From Hypericum androsaemum (lineage: Eukaryota; Streptophyta; Magnoliopsida; Malpighiales; Hypericaceae), in assembly GCA_963995505.1 (NCBI GenBank), contig OZ023180.1:16878689-16942688 (forward strand): 64,000 nt of DNA, given 5' to 3'. Shown here piece after piece: positions 22,053-35,618 of this stretch (positions are counted from its first letter, which is position 1; each line of letters opens with the position of its first letter). Both the position numbers and the translations under genes were made by a program. The notes below the pieces were generated by a model. The model worked only from the letters and a program-made list of their open reading frames with translations. It was not told the origin of the DNA and made no database searches.

Positions 22053-23276
22053 TCATCGGCGTGGTATGCTAGTTCTGCTAGACCTACGATATTCCCAGTT
22101 TTGATAAACATCTCTCATATATTCATCATATCCAGGAATCGCACTCCCACTGGGTGGAAATACCGTACTCCTACTGGAATAAGGAATTACCTCCCTTTCA
22201 GGACTCAGATCACGACTCGGAAGAAGTGATCCAGATGACTCTGGTTCATCTGTCTCATAAAGGGTAAGGTCATTACTAACCTCCCTCAAACTTGGAAATT
22301 CATTCTCCAAAAACGTGGCATCACGTGATTCAAATTTTGTTACATGTCCATCGTCCAGTTCACCCACGAACATGTACCCTTTAGATACCTCTGGGTATCT
22401 TATAAAGATACTTTTTCTACCTCTCGGTCCTAGTTTACCGAAAGTACTTGAGGTAGAATGGACATAGGACGCACACCCCCATGGCTTAAAATAGGATAGA
22501 TCGGGCTTCCGATCTGTCCACATTTCATAAGGAGTGGCTGTAACAGACTTAGAGGGAATACGGTTTAGAACGTATGCGGTAGTCAGGAGCGCATCTCCAT
22601 AGAATGATACAGGCAAATTTGCATCTGCCATCATTGATCTAACCATGTCAAGGAGGGTTCTATTCCTTCTTTCAGCAACCCCGTTTTGCTGGGGTATATA
22701 GGAAATGGACAACTGATGTTCAATCCCTTTTTCAATGCATAGAGCTTTGAACTCATCTGAAAGATATTCACGGCCACGATCAGTTTGCAAGGCCTTTATC
22801 TTTCTATCCTTCTGATTCTCAACATAACGCATGTACGTCATGAAGCAGTTTAAGGCTTCAGACTTGTGAGAAATCAAGTATATCAGACCATATCTAGTAT
22901 AGTCGTCAATAAAGGTGATGAAGTAATATGCTACATGCCTTACCCTCACGTTCATTGGACCACAGATGTCAGAATGGACTAATTGTAATAGAAATTCACC
23001 TCTAGCCCCAGTACCAAAAGGTTTCCTTGTGCTTTTTCCTTCTAGACAAGATACGCATCTGGGTAATATAGATCTCTCTACATTTCCCAGTAGTCCTGCC
23101 TTAGCTAGACGGTTTAAACAATCCTGACCGATATGGCCTAGTCTAGAATGCCATAGTTTAATATCATCTTCCGATGAGTTTAAACTAGTGACTAAGGAAA
23201 AACTTTCACAAGGAACCTTCCGATATATATCCAAGGCCAAAATAGGTATCATCCAAAAATAATCTAACAGTGTCAT
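22053..23276 (-). pseudogene. Copia integrase
   Basis: A His2Cys2 zinc-binding region (HSRLGHIG ... CVSCLEGK) is followed by the DDE core: Asp in VHSDICGP, Asp in LQTDRGREY and Glu in NGVAERRNRTLL. The C-terminal segment continues to the spacer before RT. A stop separates it from the RT frame near 22,050, and it is shifted by one base relative to gag-protease. Confidence 0.9.
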
Positions 23277-24456
23277 CCTTAAACGACAACCGAAAACCTA
23301 AAGACATTAAGGCTGAAACTGAGATCAGGTTCCTTCGAATGTCTGGAGCAAACAACATGTCATGTAAAAGAAGGGCACGACCACCACGAAGGTGCAATTT
23401 ACAAGTGCCCAGGCCTTTCACATCCACGCACGAGTTGTTACCAACAAAAATAGTTTTTGCTCCAGCCGGCAACCGCCTATATTCAACGAACGAACAACGG
23501 TCTCTAGCTACATGGTATATCGCTCCTGAATCAATTACCCACATAGAATGTGACTCAGTTAGAAGGGTACAAGAGGATACATACAACTTACTCACACTTG
23601 AGTTTAGTTGTACCTGCTTGGGCATCTTGCAATCTTTTGCAAAATGTCCCTTTTGTTGATAATTAAAATATTTCACTTTTGAAATGTTAAACCACTTTTT
23701 CTTTTTAGCCTTGGAGCCATCCAACTTGGTTCCATGGTTTTCAGCCTTTGGAGTTTCTTTACACTTACCATTCCCTTTACCTTTCTTCTTTTTCCCACCA
23801 CTCCCAGTCGAACAAATCGAATGGGCTTCAGGGTGGGATTTCATAGCTAGGAGGCGATCATCCTCCAGCTCAAGGTGTCTGGCAACATCATCAAATGTTA
23901 CCAAATGGTCGGAATGGGTAAGATTCATCTTCATCTGTTCCCAACTTGATGGTAGGGAACGGATGATAGCTTGAATCTGCTGCTCGTTGCTAAGTATGTG
24001 ACCAGCCTCTGCCAGTTCACTGATCATGTTAGACATCACTCTTAAGTATTTCCTCATGGTAACCTCCGGACGCTTCTTAAAGGTGTCAAACCTTATGGTC
24101 AAAGCTCACAGCTTCGACACTGAAAGCTTTCCAAATTTTTATTTGAGAGCGTCCCATAACTCTTTCGCGTTGTCATATACATGAAATTGTCAGGTGACAT
24201 CATCCATCATTGAACTTAACAAAATCAATCGGGTAGTAGTGTTCTTTCTCTTCCAAATAACATAAGCTTCTTTGTCTCGCTTATGTTGAGCAGTTGTGCC
24301 TTCTTCAGGCTCATTCATTATCACATGTATGTGCCCCAGAACTTCTTGTTCCACAAGCACATATTGGATTTTCATGCTCCAATTCTCATAGTTTTCACCG
24401 TTGAGTTTTAACTCACGGTTTAACTCAGCTATGATAGATCTAGAAGCAACTGACAT
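23206..24456 (-). pseudogene. Copia gag and protease
   Basis: Gag starts MSVASRSIIAELNRELKLNG at 24456 and includes the usual NYENWSMKIQ segment. Three in-frame stops fall between 24,190 and 24,110. The nucleocapsid knuckle reads YFNYQQKGHFAKDC: both first cysteines of CX2CX4HX4C have become Tyr. The protease keeps its active-site motif in WVIDSGAIYHV. The element cannot make normal gag. Confidence 0.88.
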
Positions 24457-26445
24457 TTCTATAGGGAATTTTTAATATGAGAACATATTAGAAATTTGAT
24501 TTGGCAATATGATTCAATTTACTAAACACTAATAACTTTTAACGATACGAAGTCCTTGATTAACCTCAAAATCGAAGTGGGTCGCGGGCATGCTTCCCCT
24601 CACCATTCAAGTATTAATCTTAAACTTCAACCGTTTAAAGTTCATCGATAGTAAACTCAAGTGGAAGCAACTAAACAAACATCTTTGTTTAATTACACGC
24701 ATCACATATACATTTGTACATCCTGAGTTTACACGCACATAAAAAACTCAGACAAGGTCTCAACCTATTGTACAAAATTCTCCCAAAAACAACATATGTA
24801 TATGGGGACAGTTAAACATATAATCACATGAGGATCGGGTGTCCAGGCGATCCGGTAGAAGAATCTAGATACATATCTGGATCCGGGTCCAAGGACGATC
24901 CTGTGGGAACCGGGTGCGAGGACGATCCGGCGAAGGATTCCAAGTTCACCATCGGAACTGGGATCGATTCCATAATCCAGATGATCAGGAGTGGAGGAAA
25001 ATTGTAATGGTATTCCTTAGCGAGGTAGCGGTTCAAGATCAAACCGATTCGCAGCTCAAGAACATGAGAAGGTATCATTTCTCTGAGAAGACCCCTCTCC
25101 TCGAGATACTGGATCAGACCATAGAGGGCATCTCTATGGGTATTGATCTCGGGCTCTGAGAAGACACACATATCTTCTTAGATTTTCAGCGTGACCAGGA
25201 GGTCTCGAAACATGGAGGGCCAGTCCTCTCCATAATTATAACCTCCAGCCCAGATGCAGTTTTGCATCTCCCGGTGAACAGCCTCGATATGCTCAACGAT
25301 GACATACATGTCATCCTTAGGCACTCGCAGCGGTAAACGGCGCTTCAGAACCTTTTGTGGAAGTTCCGTTGCACAGAAGTTCAGATACCTTTCTCTAGTA
25401 GCCATCGAATCTTGTATCAATTACAAGCCAATTTCGGGTTAATTCTCATATTCTCCCAAAATAGGATTGAAAAACTCATTTTTGAATCTTTTGATGATCA
25501 TACTATGGACTAATTCATGTAATTTTAGTTAAATTTAACATATCTCGAAACTCGTTCCAAAATATTTTCTTTTTAAGTTTATTAAAAATATCGTTATAAT
25601 TTTAATAAACTAAATTGACAAAAATTTCTCAAAATTTTTATCAATTTATTGAATTTTAATTGAATAAAAACTGATTTTATCCAATTAAAAGAGAAAAAAT
25701 CCAACATTTAAGTCCAATTTTGACTTAAGTCTAAATTGACCATAACTTTTTATCCAATTAAAAGAGAAAAAACCCAACATTTAACCATAAATCGGGTTAG
25801 GTCGAACTAAAAAACCAAGCCAATTCGACCAGTTTTTTTGATTTTCTTGACCCGGGTATAAATATTTTCGGGAAAAATCGCAAAATTACAATTTTGCCCC
25901 TCGCATATTTTCCCCTTTCACTTTCTCTCTCTTCTCCAGCGAGTGCCGAAGGCGGCCGAATCTCCGCCCACGACCGCGGCGCAACGGCGGCGAACCAACG
26001 GCCGAGACCGGTCGCAATCGACTCCCCGTGGTGTCGCGAGCTCGTCGGTAGCAGCCTCGCGAGCCGTCGTGCCTGCATGCTCCGTCGCGGTCGTCTTCTC
26101 CGTTTCGCGCATCTCCGTCGTCGTCGGCTTCGATCTTCGTTTTCCGACGACGTTGATCCACAAAAGTGGTATCGGAACGTCGAGGAGAAGCCGGAGAATC
26201 GACTATCGTCGATCTACGACGTCGAAATCGTCGGATTTTTGGCGAAATCGAAGAGAATCGATTTGGGGAAATCGCCCGCGTGGTTAGGCAAAATTTAATT
26301 TAGTCATGCTGGTTCTAAATTAATTACATTAAAGTCCAACAGATAATGATTTTTAATAAAATCACAATTAATACAATTTTTAACCCAATAAATCACATAA
26401 GTACTTGAATTAAAACATCATATCATCATCAAAACATGGTTTTAA
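24457..26445 (-). other. Long copia 5' leader
   Basis: About 2 kb separates the primer site from gag, much longer than in compact copia elements. It contains an interrupted ORF of unknown function (25420-24824), an AT-rich stretch (25,430-25,860) and a GC-rich, CpG-rich block (25,920-26,290). The leader may include a nested insertion; its borders are not clear. Confidence 0.6.
24824..25420 (-). pseudogene. Unrecognised ORF in the copia leader
   Basis: On the coding strand of the element, 25420-25178 (80 codons, starts MATRERYLNFCATELPQ) and 25171-24824 (115 codons) are in the same frame with one TAA between them. Together they make a reading frame of about 198 codons. The sequence has a normal amino-acid mix, with helical, charged segments (LYGLIQYLEERGLLREM), then a Pro/Ser/Asp-rich tail. 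I do not recognise a domain. It might be an accessory protein of this copia family or a captured host fragment. Confidence 0.5.
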
Positions 26446-26449
26446 TCAT

Positions 26450-26461
26450 GCTCTGATACCA
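26450..26461 (-). other. Primer binding site, initiator Met-tRNA type
   Basis: TGGTATCAGAGC on the minus strand, two bases inside the LTR end (…TATCA AT TGG…). This is the classical complement of the initiator-methionine tRNA 3' end used by plant copia elements. Confidence 0.9.
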
Positions 26462-26463
26462 AT

Positions 26464-27032
26464 TGATAGATTTAACACGTAATTAATGAATAATTACATG
26501 TTAAACCCGTCTAATTAACAAACTAATTCATTAATAATATATCACTTACTTATTGAAGCAAGAGGTTCACAGGTTCGGGTCCACAATGTCTTCGTGCCAG
26601 TCGAATTACGATCACATTATAACGGATTCGTAATTGATTTTCACGAGATTTTCTCTATTGAAAATCTGTTCAAAACTCAAGGACTATTCCAGAGTTTTTC
26701 TTTCTTATTGAGTGGTTGTGGACAAACTTACATTTTGGTTCAGCCAGATTTCCCTTTTTATAGGGAAATCCGGTCCATCAAAATGCGTCACGTGGCACTA
26801 TTGGGCCGCATGTCCGCCACGTGGCACTTCAGACCGCATGCCCGCCACGTGGCATGCCACGTGGGCCACCAACTTTGGTGGCAACTGCGTTAGCGCCACG
26901 TCACGCTGACGTGGCGCTTGCGTGGCCTTGAGCCGGTCAACTCGGGTTGACCGGCCCATTCCACCCAAAATTTGGGCCTGGGCCCAATCAGGCACAATAA
27001 TAATTGCCTGATTGGGCCTTTTAGGTCCAACA
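26464..27032 (-). repeat. 5' LTR of the copia element
   Basis: 569 bp from TGTTGGACC (27032) to TATCA (26464) on the minus strand. The promoter contains a TATA box and a cluster of G-boxes (separate entry). No partner LTR is found at the left end of the element. Confidence 0.85.
26756..26863 (-). promoter_or_regulatory. Copia LTR promoter: TATA box with four G-boxes
   Basis: TATAAAA is at 26762-26756 on the minus strand. Upstream of it lie four perfect CACGTG hexamers at 26789-26794, 26818-26823, 26846-26851 and 26858-26863, three of them as CCACGTGGC-type ABRE-like cores. Two further ACGTGGC/GCCACGT half motifs follow to 26,920. Such clusters are typical of ABA- or light-responsive promoters; actual response is an inference. 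Confidence 0.7.
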
Positions 27033-28470
27033 CAACTCTTATTAACAGTTGGTTGTTTCCAATAATTCTTGGTCTGACCCATGTTAAGGACTAGCGTTTT
27101 CTCATATTGGTTGTTTGTTGGTGTTACTGTAGAGAGCGGTTTCTTGAAAAATTTGAGGAGTTTTAAGCTACTTTCTTCTTGGAATATTTTACCTTGTACT
27201 TGTTTATCCCATATAGTGATTCTCGCTTTGTGTGTCACTTTTTTTGGTCTTGTAGTTTTCCAAATTTCATGTGTTCTTTATAATTATGGGAGAATGGAGC
27301 CCACTCAGAGTTGGCAAAGCACTAGGATCGATCCTCTTTACAGCCCACTCCACTTGCATTTCCTGGTTAACTTAGGACCCAAGATTGCTTCCGGTAGGAC
27401 CTCCAATACTGCCGAAAGTTGATACCAAGAGCTTTCTTCCATCTCTTTGGAACGCCAACATAATACTTACTCAAATAAGTCCTGTAATTTCAAGGATGTT
27501 GCACAAAAATTATTTCGTGAGTTGATATAACGTAAATTTAATGTACGTTTTATATAATTTTTTTTGTAAGTGTACGTTTTTTATAATGGTTCCCACCGAT
27601 TTAAAAATTTACACTCAATAATTTTTTGTTTTACACCATTTTTCTTCTTTTATAATAAAATTAATGAAAAAAATACTTTTTATTGCACCCACCGCAATCC
27701 CCGTCTCAAATTTTGAAAATAAATTAATGAGATCAATTAGCAAGGACGGTATTCTATTTTAGCAAAGTCTTGTTAGGAAAATTTCATCACCTTTTAAAGA
27801 TCTTATTCGACTCGAACTTATATTAGTTGGCCGAATGGACCAGATACTAAAGGTTATAAACCAAAAAAAAGTTTAATAATGCATTAATGTTTCAATATGG
27901 TATGGAAAATTTTGCCAACTTTTTGAATTTTTTAAAATAGCTTACACTGCCGATATTTGAATTCGAAACTTTTTTAAAATTAACAACGGCTCGTGTCATT
28001 AAGCTACAAACACATTTTGACAACTCTTTGTAGTTATGTGCAGCTGTCTCAATCAATATCTAATATTTTAGATGGTTCGAGAAAAAAATAGAAATTGGTG
28101 CGAATTTAATTGAAAACAAAAATTGCTTGCATCACAAGCGTCAAATTAGGCAGCTTTAAAGAATTAAAAGGTGCATGGCCTACCACAGAAAGGCGGCAAA
28201 CTGATGAACTTCTTTTCCAGGTTTCCTTAATTTCTTTTATCTGGCTTAAAACTCTTTTCTAGTTGAAGCACAACAGAAAGGCAATAGGGACATCCAATTC
28301 CACCATCAGCAAGTCACCAATTATGACCAAGAATAATAAAGCTCGCTTCATTACAAGAAACAAAGACAAACTTATTCCCTTAACAAAACCTTCCTCCCTA
28401 TTCCACCCCAACCACCATTCCCCTGTCTCTCTGTAAACACACACACATTCATAAGCTCTTCTGCCTCATC
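27033..28470. other. Intergenic DNA upstream of the DUF761 gene
   Basis: The first 400 bp (to about 27,430) has higher complexity and a 113-codon plus-strand ORF, with no recognised domain; it may be old transposon DNA. The rest is AT-rich and includes the promoter of the DUF761 gene, where an (AC)n run (about 28,436-28,447) lies shortly before the start codon. Confidence 0.45.
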
Positions 28471-29010
28471 ATGTCTTCTTCGAGCGTGAAAAGGAAGCTT
28501 CGACCCGCGAAGAAGGCGTTGAAACGCTTTGCCCGCAAGATCAAATCACAAGTAAGCAACCTCAACCTCTCAAAGGCCATCAAGGTTATAGAGACGAGCA
28601 CAAACAGACTCCTCTCCTATTGCTCCAGGCACCTCTTTAAGCCCTTCAGGCAACGTTTTATAACCCGAACTCCAACTTTTAAGACCTACAGCTACAACCA
28701 CGACCAGCTTCTTCACAAGAACTTCTCAGCCATATACATAGACCAGCTGTTACAGAGTGGAGAGCAGGAAACCGGGTCTCAGGCCTGGACAAGCAGGAGC
28801 AAAGAAGTCGAAAGTCGTAAGAAGGGCAAAGAGGAGAGTCTGCTTAGTGTTGAAGATGCTTGGAGGGAAGTTGTGGCTCGATCGCCGCAGCTGCGGCCAG
28901 TGGATGAGAGAGCTGAGGAGTTCATATCCAAGTTCCGTGAGGACATGAAGCTTCAGAAGGAGAGATCACTTCTTCAATATCAGGAGATGTTGGCAAGATC
29001 TGCCTCCTAG
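28471..29010 (+). CDS. DUF761 family protein (cotton-fibre-protein type)
   Basis: Single-exon gene of 179 aa. The N-terminus is very basic (KRKLRPAKKALKRFARKIK). The middle has FITRTPTFKTYSYNHDQLLHKN. The C-terminus, VDERAEEFISKFREDMKLQ followed by a YQEMLAR end, is the signature of the DUF761 family, whose members often end with this short helix. There is no signal peptide or membrane segment. The molecular role is unknown; some family members are linked to growth and defence. An intronless structure and about 180 aa length are normal for the group. No neighbouring gene suggests a shared pathway. Confidence 0.9.
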   Translation: MSSSSVKRKLRPAKKALKRFARKIKSQVSNLNLSKAIKVIETSTNRLLSYCSRHLFKPFRQRFITRTPTFKTYSYNHDQLLHKNFSAIYIDQLLQSGEQETGSQAWTSRSKEVESRKKGKEESLLSVEDAWREVVARSPQLRPVDERAEEFISKFREDMKLQKERSLLQYQEMLARSAS

Positions 29011-29394
29011 TCCCCTGGAGTTTGCCTTTTCTTTTTGCTTTGTTCTTTCCGGTTTGGTTTGATTCTCGGTACAGATTGTGGAATTGTTGATTGTTTTTGG
29101 CAAGGAAAAGGAGTTCATGGATTGGTTTTGCTTTTGTAATAGGGCGAGATTGTTGTCTATAGGATAGGGCGTGAGATTTATTAAGTTTGAGGTTTCCAAA
29201 TGATTTTTTTTTTGGCAACCTTTGTTATATTATATGGGTGCAAAGGATAAATGCAAGCAAGTTCTTTCATTGGATTGTTAACACCTTCTTCCATCATTTC
29301 TATGTTTTCACCAAGGCGTTTCAAGTGCTCCAACTCACGGACAGGCACAACGATTGGATTGATAATCTATAAATCATGAGCTCTATTATTGATT

Positions 29395-30653
29395 GGGAAA
29401 AGTCCACATAAGTACCCTGTGGTATACCCGATTATCACTTGAGTACCCTGTGGTTTAAAAACGATAGAACCGGTCCAACTTTTTCCAATTTTTGTCACTT
29501 AAGTCTACCCAACCCGGTTCAACCGCTTTTTGTCAAAACGACGTCGACTGGGCGCTTACGTAGACTGCCACATGTCTTGATCGGATTAAATTATTGCTGA
29601 CGTGGCAATGGAAAAATTATAAATTAGTACCAAATTTGCTTATTATTTTTCTAAAAATTCCTTATCCTCCTCTCTCTTTCTCTCTCTTCTTCCATGTTCA
29701 TCTTCAACCTAAAAAAATATATACTTAAAAAAAACAAGAAATCTCAAGCAATGGAAGAACAAGAAAAAACAGTGACCCATTTTTCAAATCAACTCAGACC
29801 CATTTCTTAAATCAACTCAGACCCATTCGTTTTTCTTTTCTCTGGGTTTCAAGATCCGAACCCAATCCAAAATCCCCAATCTCCAATCTAATTTCCAAGT
29901 CGAACAGCTTCTAATTTCTAAGATAGAAAATTCCAAAATCCCCAATTTCTAAGTCGAGGCTTCGGTTAGAGTTTCTGGGTTCACGAGGATGCTCAGCCGA
30001 GAACGAAGGTCGACATCGGCGGCGAGAAATCAAGGTCGACATCAGCGGTGAGTCTTCACGAGGATGTTGTTCCGGTCCCCGTGTTCTCGCCATCAAGACC
30101 GATGGTCCTCTCCACTTCCTCTCCTTCGCCGTCCCAGCCGCGACGAAAGAGGAGGACGAGTCAGCGACGAGGCCAGAGAGGAAGGAGAAGAGGCGGTGGG
30201 CAAGGAGAGAGAGGAGACTATCTTGGTTGATGTCGGTTTGATCGAGATCTGGAGCGAGCGAGCGAGCATCGTCAACGTCGAGGATGAGCTCAGGCGGGAA
30301 GAGGAAGAGGAGAGGAGAGAGAAATGACGATTAGGGGTTTTTTTAAGTATATATATTTTTAGGTTAAAGGTGAATATGGAAGAAGAGAGAGAAAGAGACA
30401 TGTGGTAGTCCACGTGGGTACTAATTTATAATTTTCTCATTGCCACGTCAGCAATAATTTAATCCGATCAAGACATGTGGTAGTCCACGTAAGCGTCCAG
30501 TCGACGTCGTTTTGACAAAAAGCGGTTGAACCGGGTTGGGTAGACTTAAGTGACAAAAATTAGAAAAAGTTGGACCGGTTCTATCGTTTTTAAACCACAG
30601 GGTACTCAAGTGATAATCGGGTATACCACAGGGTACTTATGTGGACTTTTCCC
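29395..30653. mobile_element. MULE-type fold-back element with 9-bp target duplication
   Basis: Terminal inverted repeats of 236 bp: 29395-29630 and 30418-30653, starting GGGAAAAGTCC. Perfect 9-bp target duplications TTATTGATT flank it at 29386-29394 and 30654-30662. Long TIRs and 9-bp duplications are diagnostic of Mutator-like elements. Weaker inverted similarity extends further inward (to about 29,735 and 30,320). The GC-richer core (29,930-30,330) could be captured host sequence, but I recognise no gene in it; no transposase is present. The ends belong to the same family as the element at 52302-53709. Confidence 0.93.
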
Positions 30654-31426
30654 TTATTGATTAGATGCAACATATTAGACAATTCCCATGTTTAGCTGAA
30701 TTGTTCGTAGGCTGTACATTTAACGTCTTTTTTGTCGCTTGAGGTCAAGTTGTATATAACTTTTATGTCCAATGTATGGCCTTTAGAGGGGTGAATTAGG
30801 CTTTTTAAAAAAAAACTTATTTCAATCTTTCGATTCAATCCAAAATATAAATTTAAGATTAGAAACAAAAGAGCACACCATATGTTTATTGTTTGGTTCG
30901 AGAGCTTAACCCCACCCTCGAAGTACTTACTCGTCTTTTTATTTCTTCACAAAAATGAAGAGTACAAACAAATTTTCATGTAAAAACAATCAATTAGTTT
31001 CATTTCTCAGAATTCCGATTTCATTTTGTCTAGATAATCATAAAATTTTCACTTCAAATCTTAAAATGCTTAAGTATTTGTTGAAAACTTTTACCATTTT
31101 TCAAAATTTTCATTCGGCTGATAATTATATTAAAAGGATAATCCCGCAACTATTGCGCATGGGGCGTGTCGTCATTTAAACCACCATTCGACTCAGCGAA
31201 CCCAAACCGTATATTCGATCACCCACCATTCAGCGCCTCTCAACGGTGCCGTTTACAAGCCGCATCCCAGACTTCCTTGTTTCTCTCTCCCTCTTCCCCA
31301 ATAAATATCGCCCTACAATTTCTTGCACTCCCCACTTCTACTCTCTCTCTCTCTCTCTCCCTACGTACCCCACCCCTCGCTCCCCTTCCTTCATCGATCC
31401 CCCTAAAACGCACCGTTCGGATCCAA

Positions 31427-33701
<2,275 letters not shown>

Positions 33702-33768
33702 TGTGTTCTGCCCACAGTTTGCCAGTATGTGGGGTTCCCTCACGTTTTCTTTTCATCGGACAATTTTG

Positions 33769-33774
33769 AATAAA
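33769..33774 (+). terminator. Poly(A) signal of malate dehydrogenase
   Basis: AATAAA 68 bp after the stop codon, the nearest canonical signal downstream. Confidence 0.6.
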
Positions 33775-35610
33775 GCCATTGTGAAGTCTTGTTAAACTCA
33801 ATGACGGAGGAGCTTTCTGTGTATTTCTTTGTTCTGGTCTAGGATGTTTGAAGCTTATCAACTCATTATGGATTGAGATCGCAATGAATTATCAGGAATT
33901 TGATTCGGATAATTGATTCTAGTGAACTGTTCTTTTGTCCATTCTTGGTTATTCGATTTTGTTCCAACTTGTGGTTGTGGCATATGGAGGAGCTGCCGTT
34001 CCTACCCTGCCAGCCCGCTTTCTGCATATGTTAGTTATACTTTCTTTGCTATTAAGGTGTGTTTGGTTCACATTGGGAATCGTAATGGGAATGGGTAGAA
34101 AGAGAATGGGTCGAAATGGAATAAGAGTTTAAAAACAAGATTTGTTTTATTTAACTTATTTCAATTACGATTGTCCAAAAGATAGAAGAAAATGGCCTTC
34201 AGACGAAGAACATATTTTCAGGAATGAGAAACTTCTCTTATTCCATGAATCTACTTTCCATTTCAGAGAAAATTCCAGTACTTTTGGTACTCTACCCAAT
34301 GGATCTTGGATAGGAAGTGTTTTGACTGCGATTTAACAAGTGATTAAGAAAATGACATGGTAATAGGCGGTGGAATTAGAAAGGATGAAATTGTTAATTT
34401 CTTGAAATTTTTTCAAGTTGTTCATTTTTTTTGTATTTTTTGGTTGAGTTTTTCTCATTATATTTCATTAATTAAAATTTCAATTATTTAATATAAGCGC
34501 ATAATAGGCAATTGTGCAATTACAAATGTCAATGTTCTAACAAAAACGGGTTAGTCCACGGCATTCAGAACGTTTTTGTTTTTATCCCAAAATTTGGAAA
34601 GCAATAGGATTGATTGGTAGTCGACTCCTTTCGTTCCATTTGACTCGGTTGGATCGAGTAATTTAGATTTAATTGAATAATAATTTTTATTTAATCTTTG
34701 AATTTTTTTTTCTCGACTATATTTGTTTAGACTATTTTTTAAAGGTAATTTAGACGAATTTGATAAGACCGACAAAAGATGGTATCCAGTTCCCTCGTCA
34801 ACTTCTATATATAATCCCCAATTAATTAATGTTCTTTTTATGGTACATTTATTTTTATTTTTTTTATAAGTTAAATTTATGTTCATCCCAGTTGGTAAAA
34901 AAGTATCAAAGTTACATCCTAATTGGTAGAGATATCAAAACATCAAAATACCGACAATCACAGCTGGTAAAAACCAGGACTCCTAATCAACCAAAAGAAA
35001 CACCCACAATTGACATCCTTGAGGAACTAAACAAATCACCAAATGAATGTAAAAGAAGCTGAAACCTACATATGTAGGTCAACCTTGGGTTGCCCCTCTT
35101 CTAGGTTTCTTCTGAAGGCTAAATTGCAAGGCCTTCGCAGTAGGTTTTCTGGTCCTGGAAAGGACTCTAAGCTTGGTCTGGGCTTGTCCCGGTGTTTCTT
35201 CACCTTCGAGATCGGCTGGGCCAGAAGGCAACTCCTTCGTGGTTTTCAACTGGACATCAGAAGGCCCGCAATCTTCCGCATCTGTCTCAAGAATAGTTGA
35301 CCAAAAAAACTTAGACAAAATGAAAATTGTCCACATCCTACCCCAAATCTTGTCCCATGAAACTATATTAACTTACGTAATTACTCTTTGTATTTGCTTT
35401 TGTATGACATTTTTTTATCATGTCTTTTCGTATTACATTCATCATATATTTTGATGTGGTTATGAGGTGACATGTCAGTACCTTGAGAAAAATATGTTTT
35501 GTCATTCTTTTACTATTTTAAGGACTAATTTAATTTTACAACTTTGGAAGACTTAATTCTTAGGGTTTCTTCTCGCTGCCTTTAAATATCGCGTAGTCTA
35601 GGATTGTAGG
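33775..35610. other. AT-rich intergenic DNA with one possible gene scrap
   Basis: Near 34,050 'aaggtgtgtttggttcacattgggaa' looks like the left end of a hAT-type MITE, but I cannot find a matching right end. At 35,079-35,320 the base composition rises and both strands have open frames; the minus-strand one (DCGPSDVQLKTTKELPSGP) reads like protein, yet has no family I know. It may be a captured fragment. The remainder shows nothing. Confidence 0.4.
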
Positions 35611-35618
35611 AGTTTAGG

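Larger units (their letters stand above)
19792..27032 (-). mobile_element. Ty1/copia retrotransposon, degenerate, 3' LTR missing
   Basis: Minus-strand element with the order LTR (27032-26464), primer site, 2-kb leader, gag, protease, integrase, RT and RNase H, then about 610 bp of 3' non-coding region that ends at the Gypsy junction. Integrase before RT fixes it as copia. Only one LTR is present, so no target duplication can be checked. The 3' region at 19,860-20,160 has a diverged relative at 56,160-56,470. Confidence 0.92.

Noticed and set aside
25894..26298. 134-codon ORF in the GC-rich copia leader
   Set aside because: Several frames are open at once because of CpG-rich composition; Arg-rich translation without domain.
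30048..30327. Host gene in the MULE core
   Set aside because: Overlapping ORFs on both strands, Arg/Glu-rich low-complexity translation, no domain; more likely GC-rich filler or captured non-coding DNA.
34050..34560. Complete hAT MITE starting at 'aaggtgtgtttggttcac'
   Set aside because: Only a left-end-like motif is present; no matching right end or 8-bp duplication was found.
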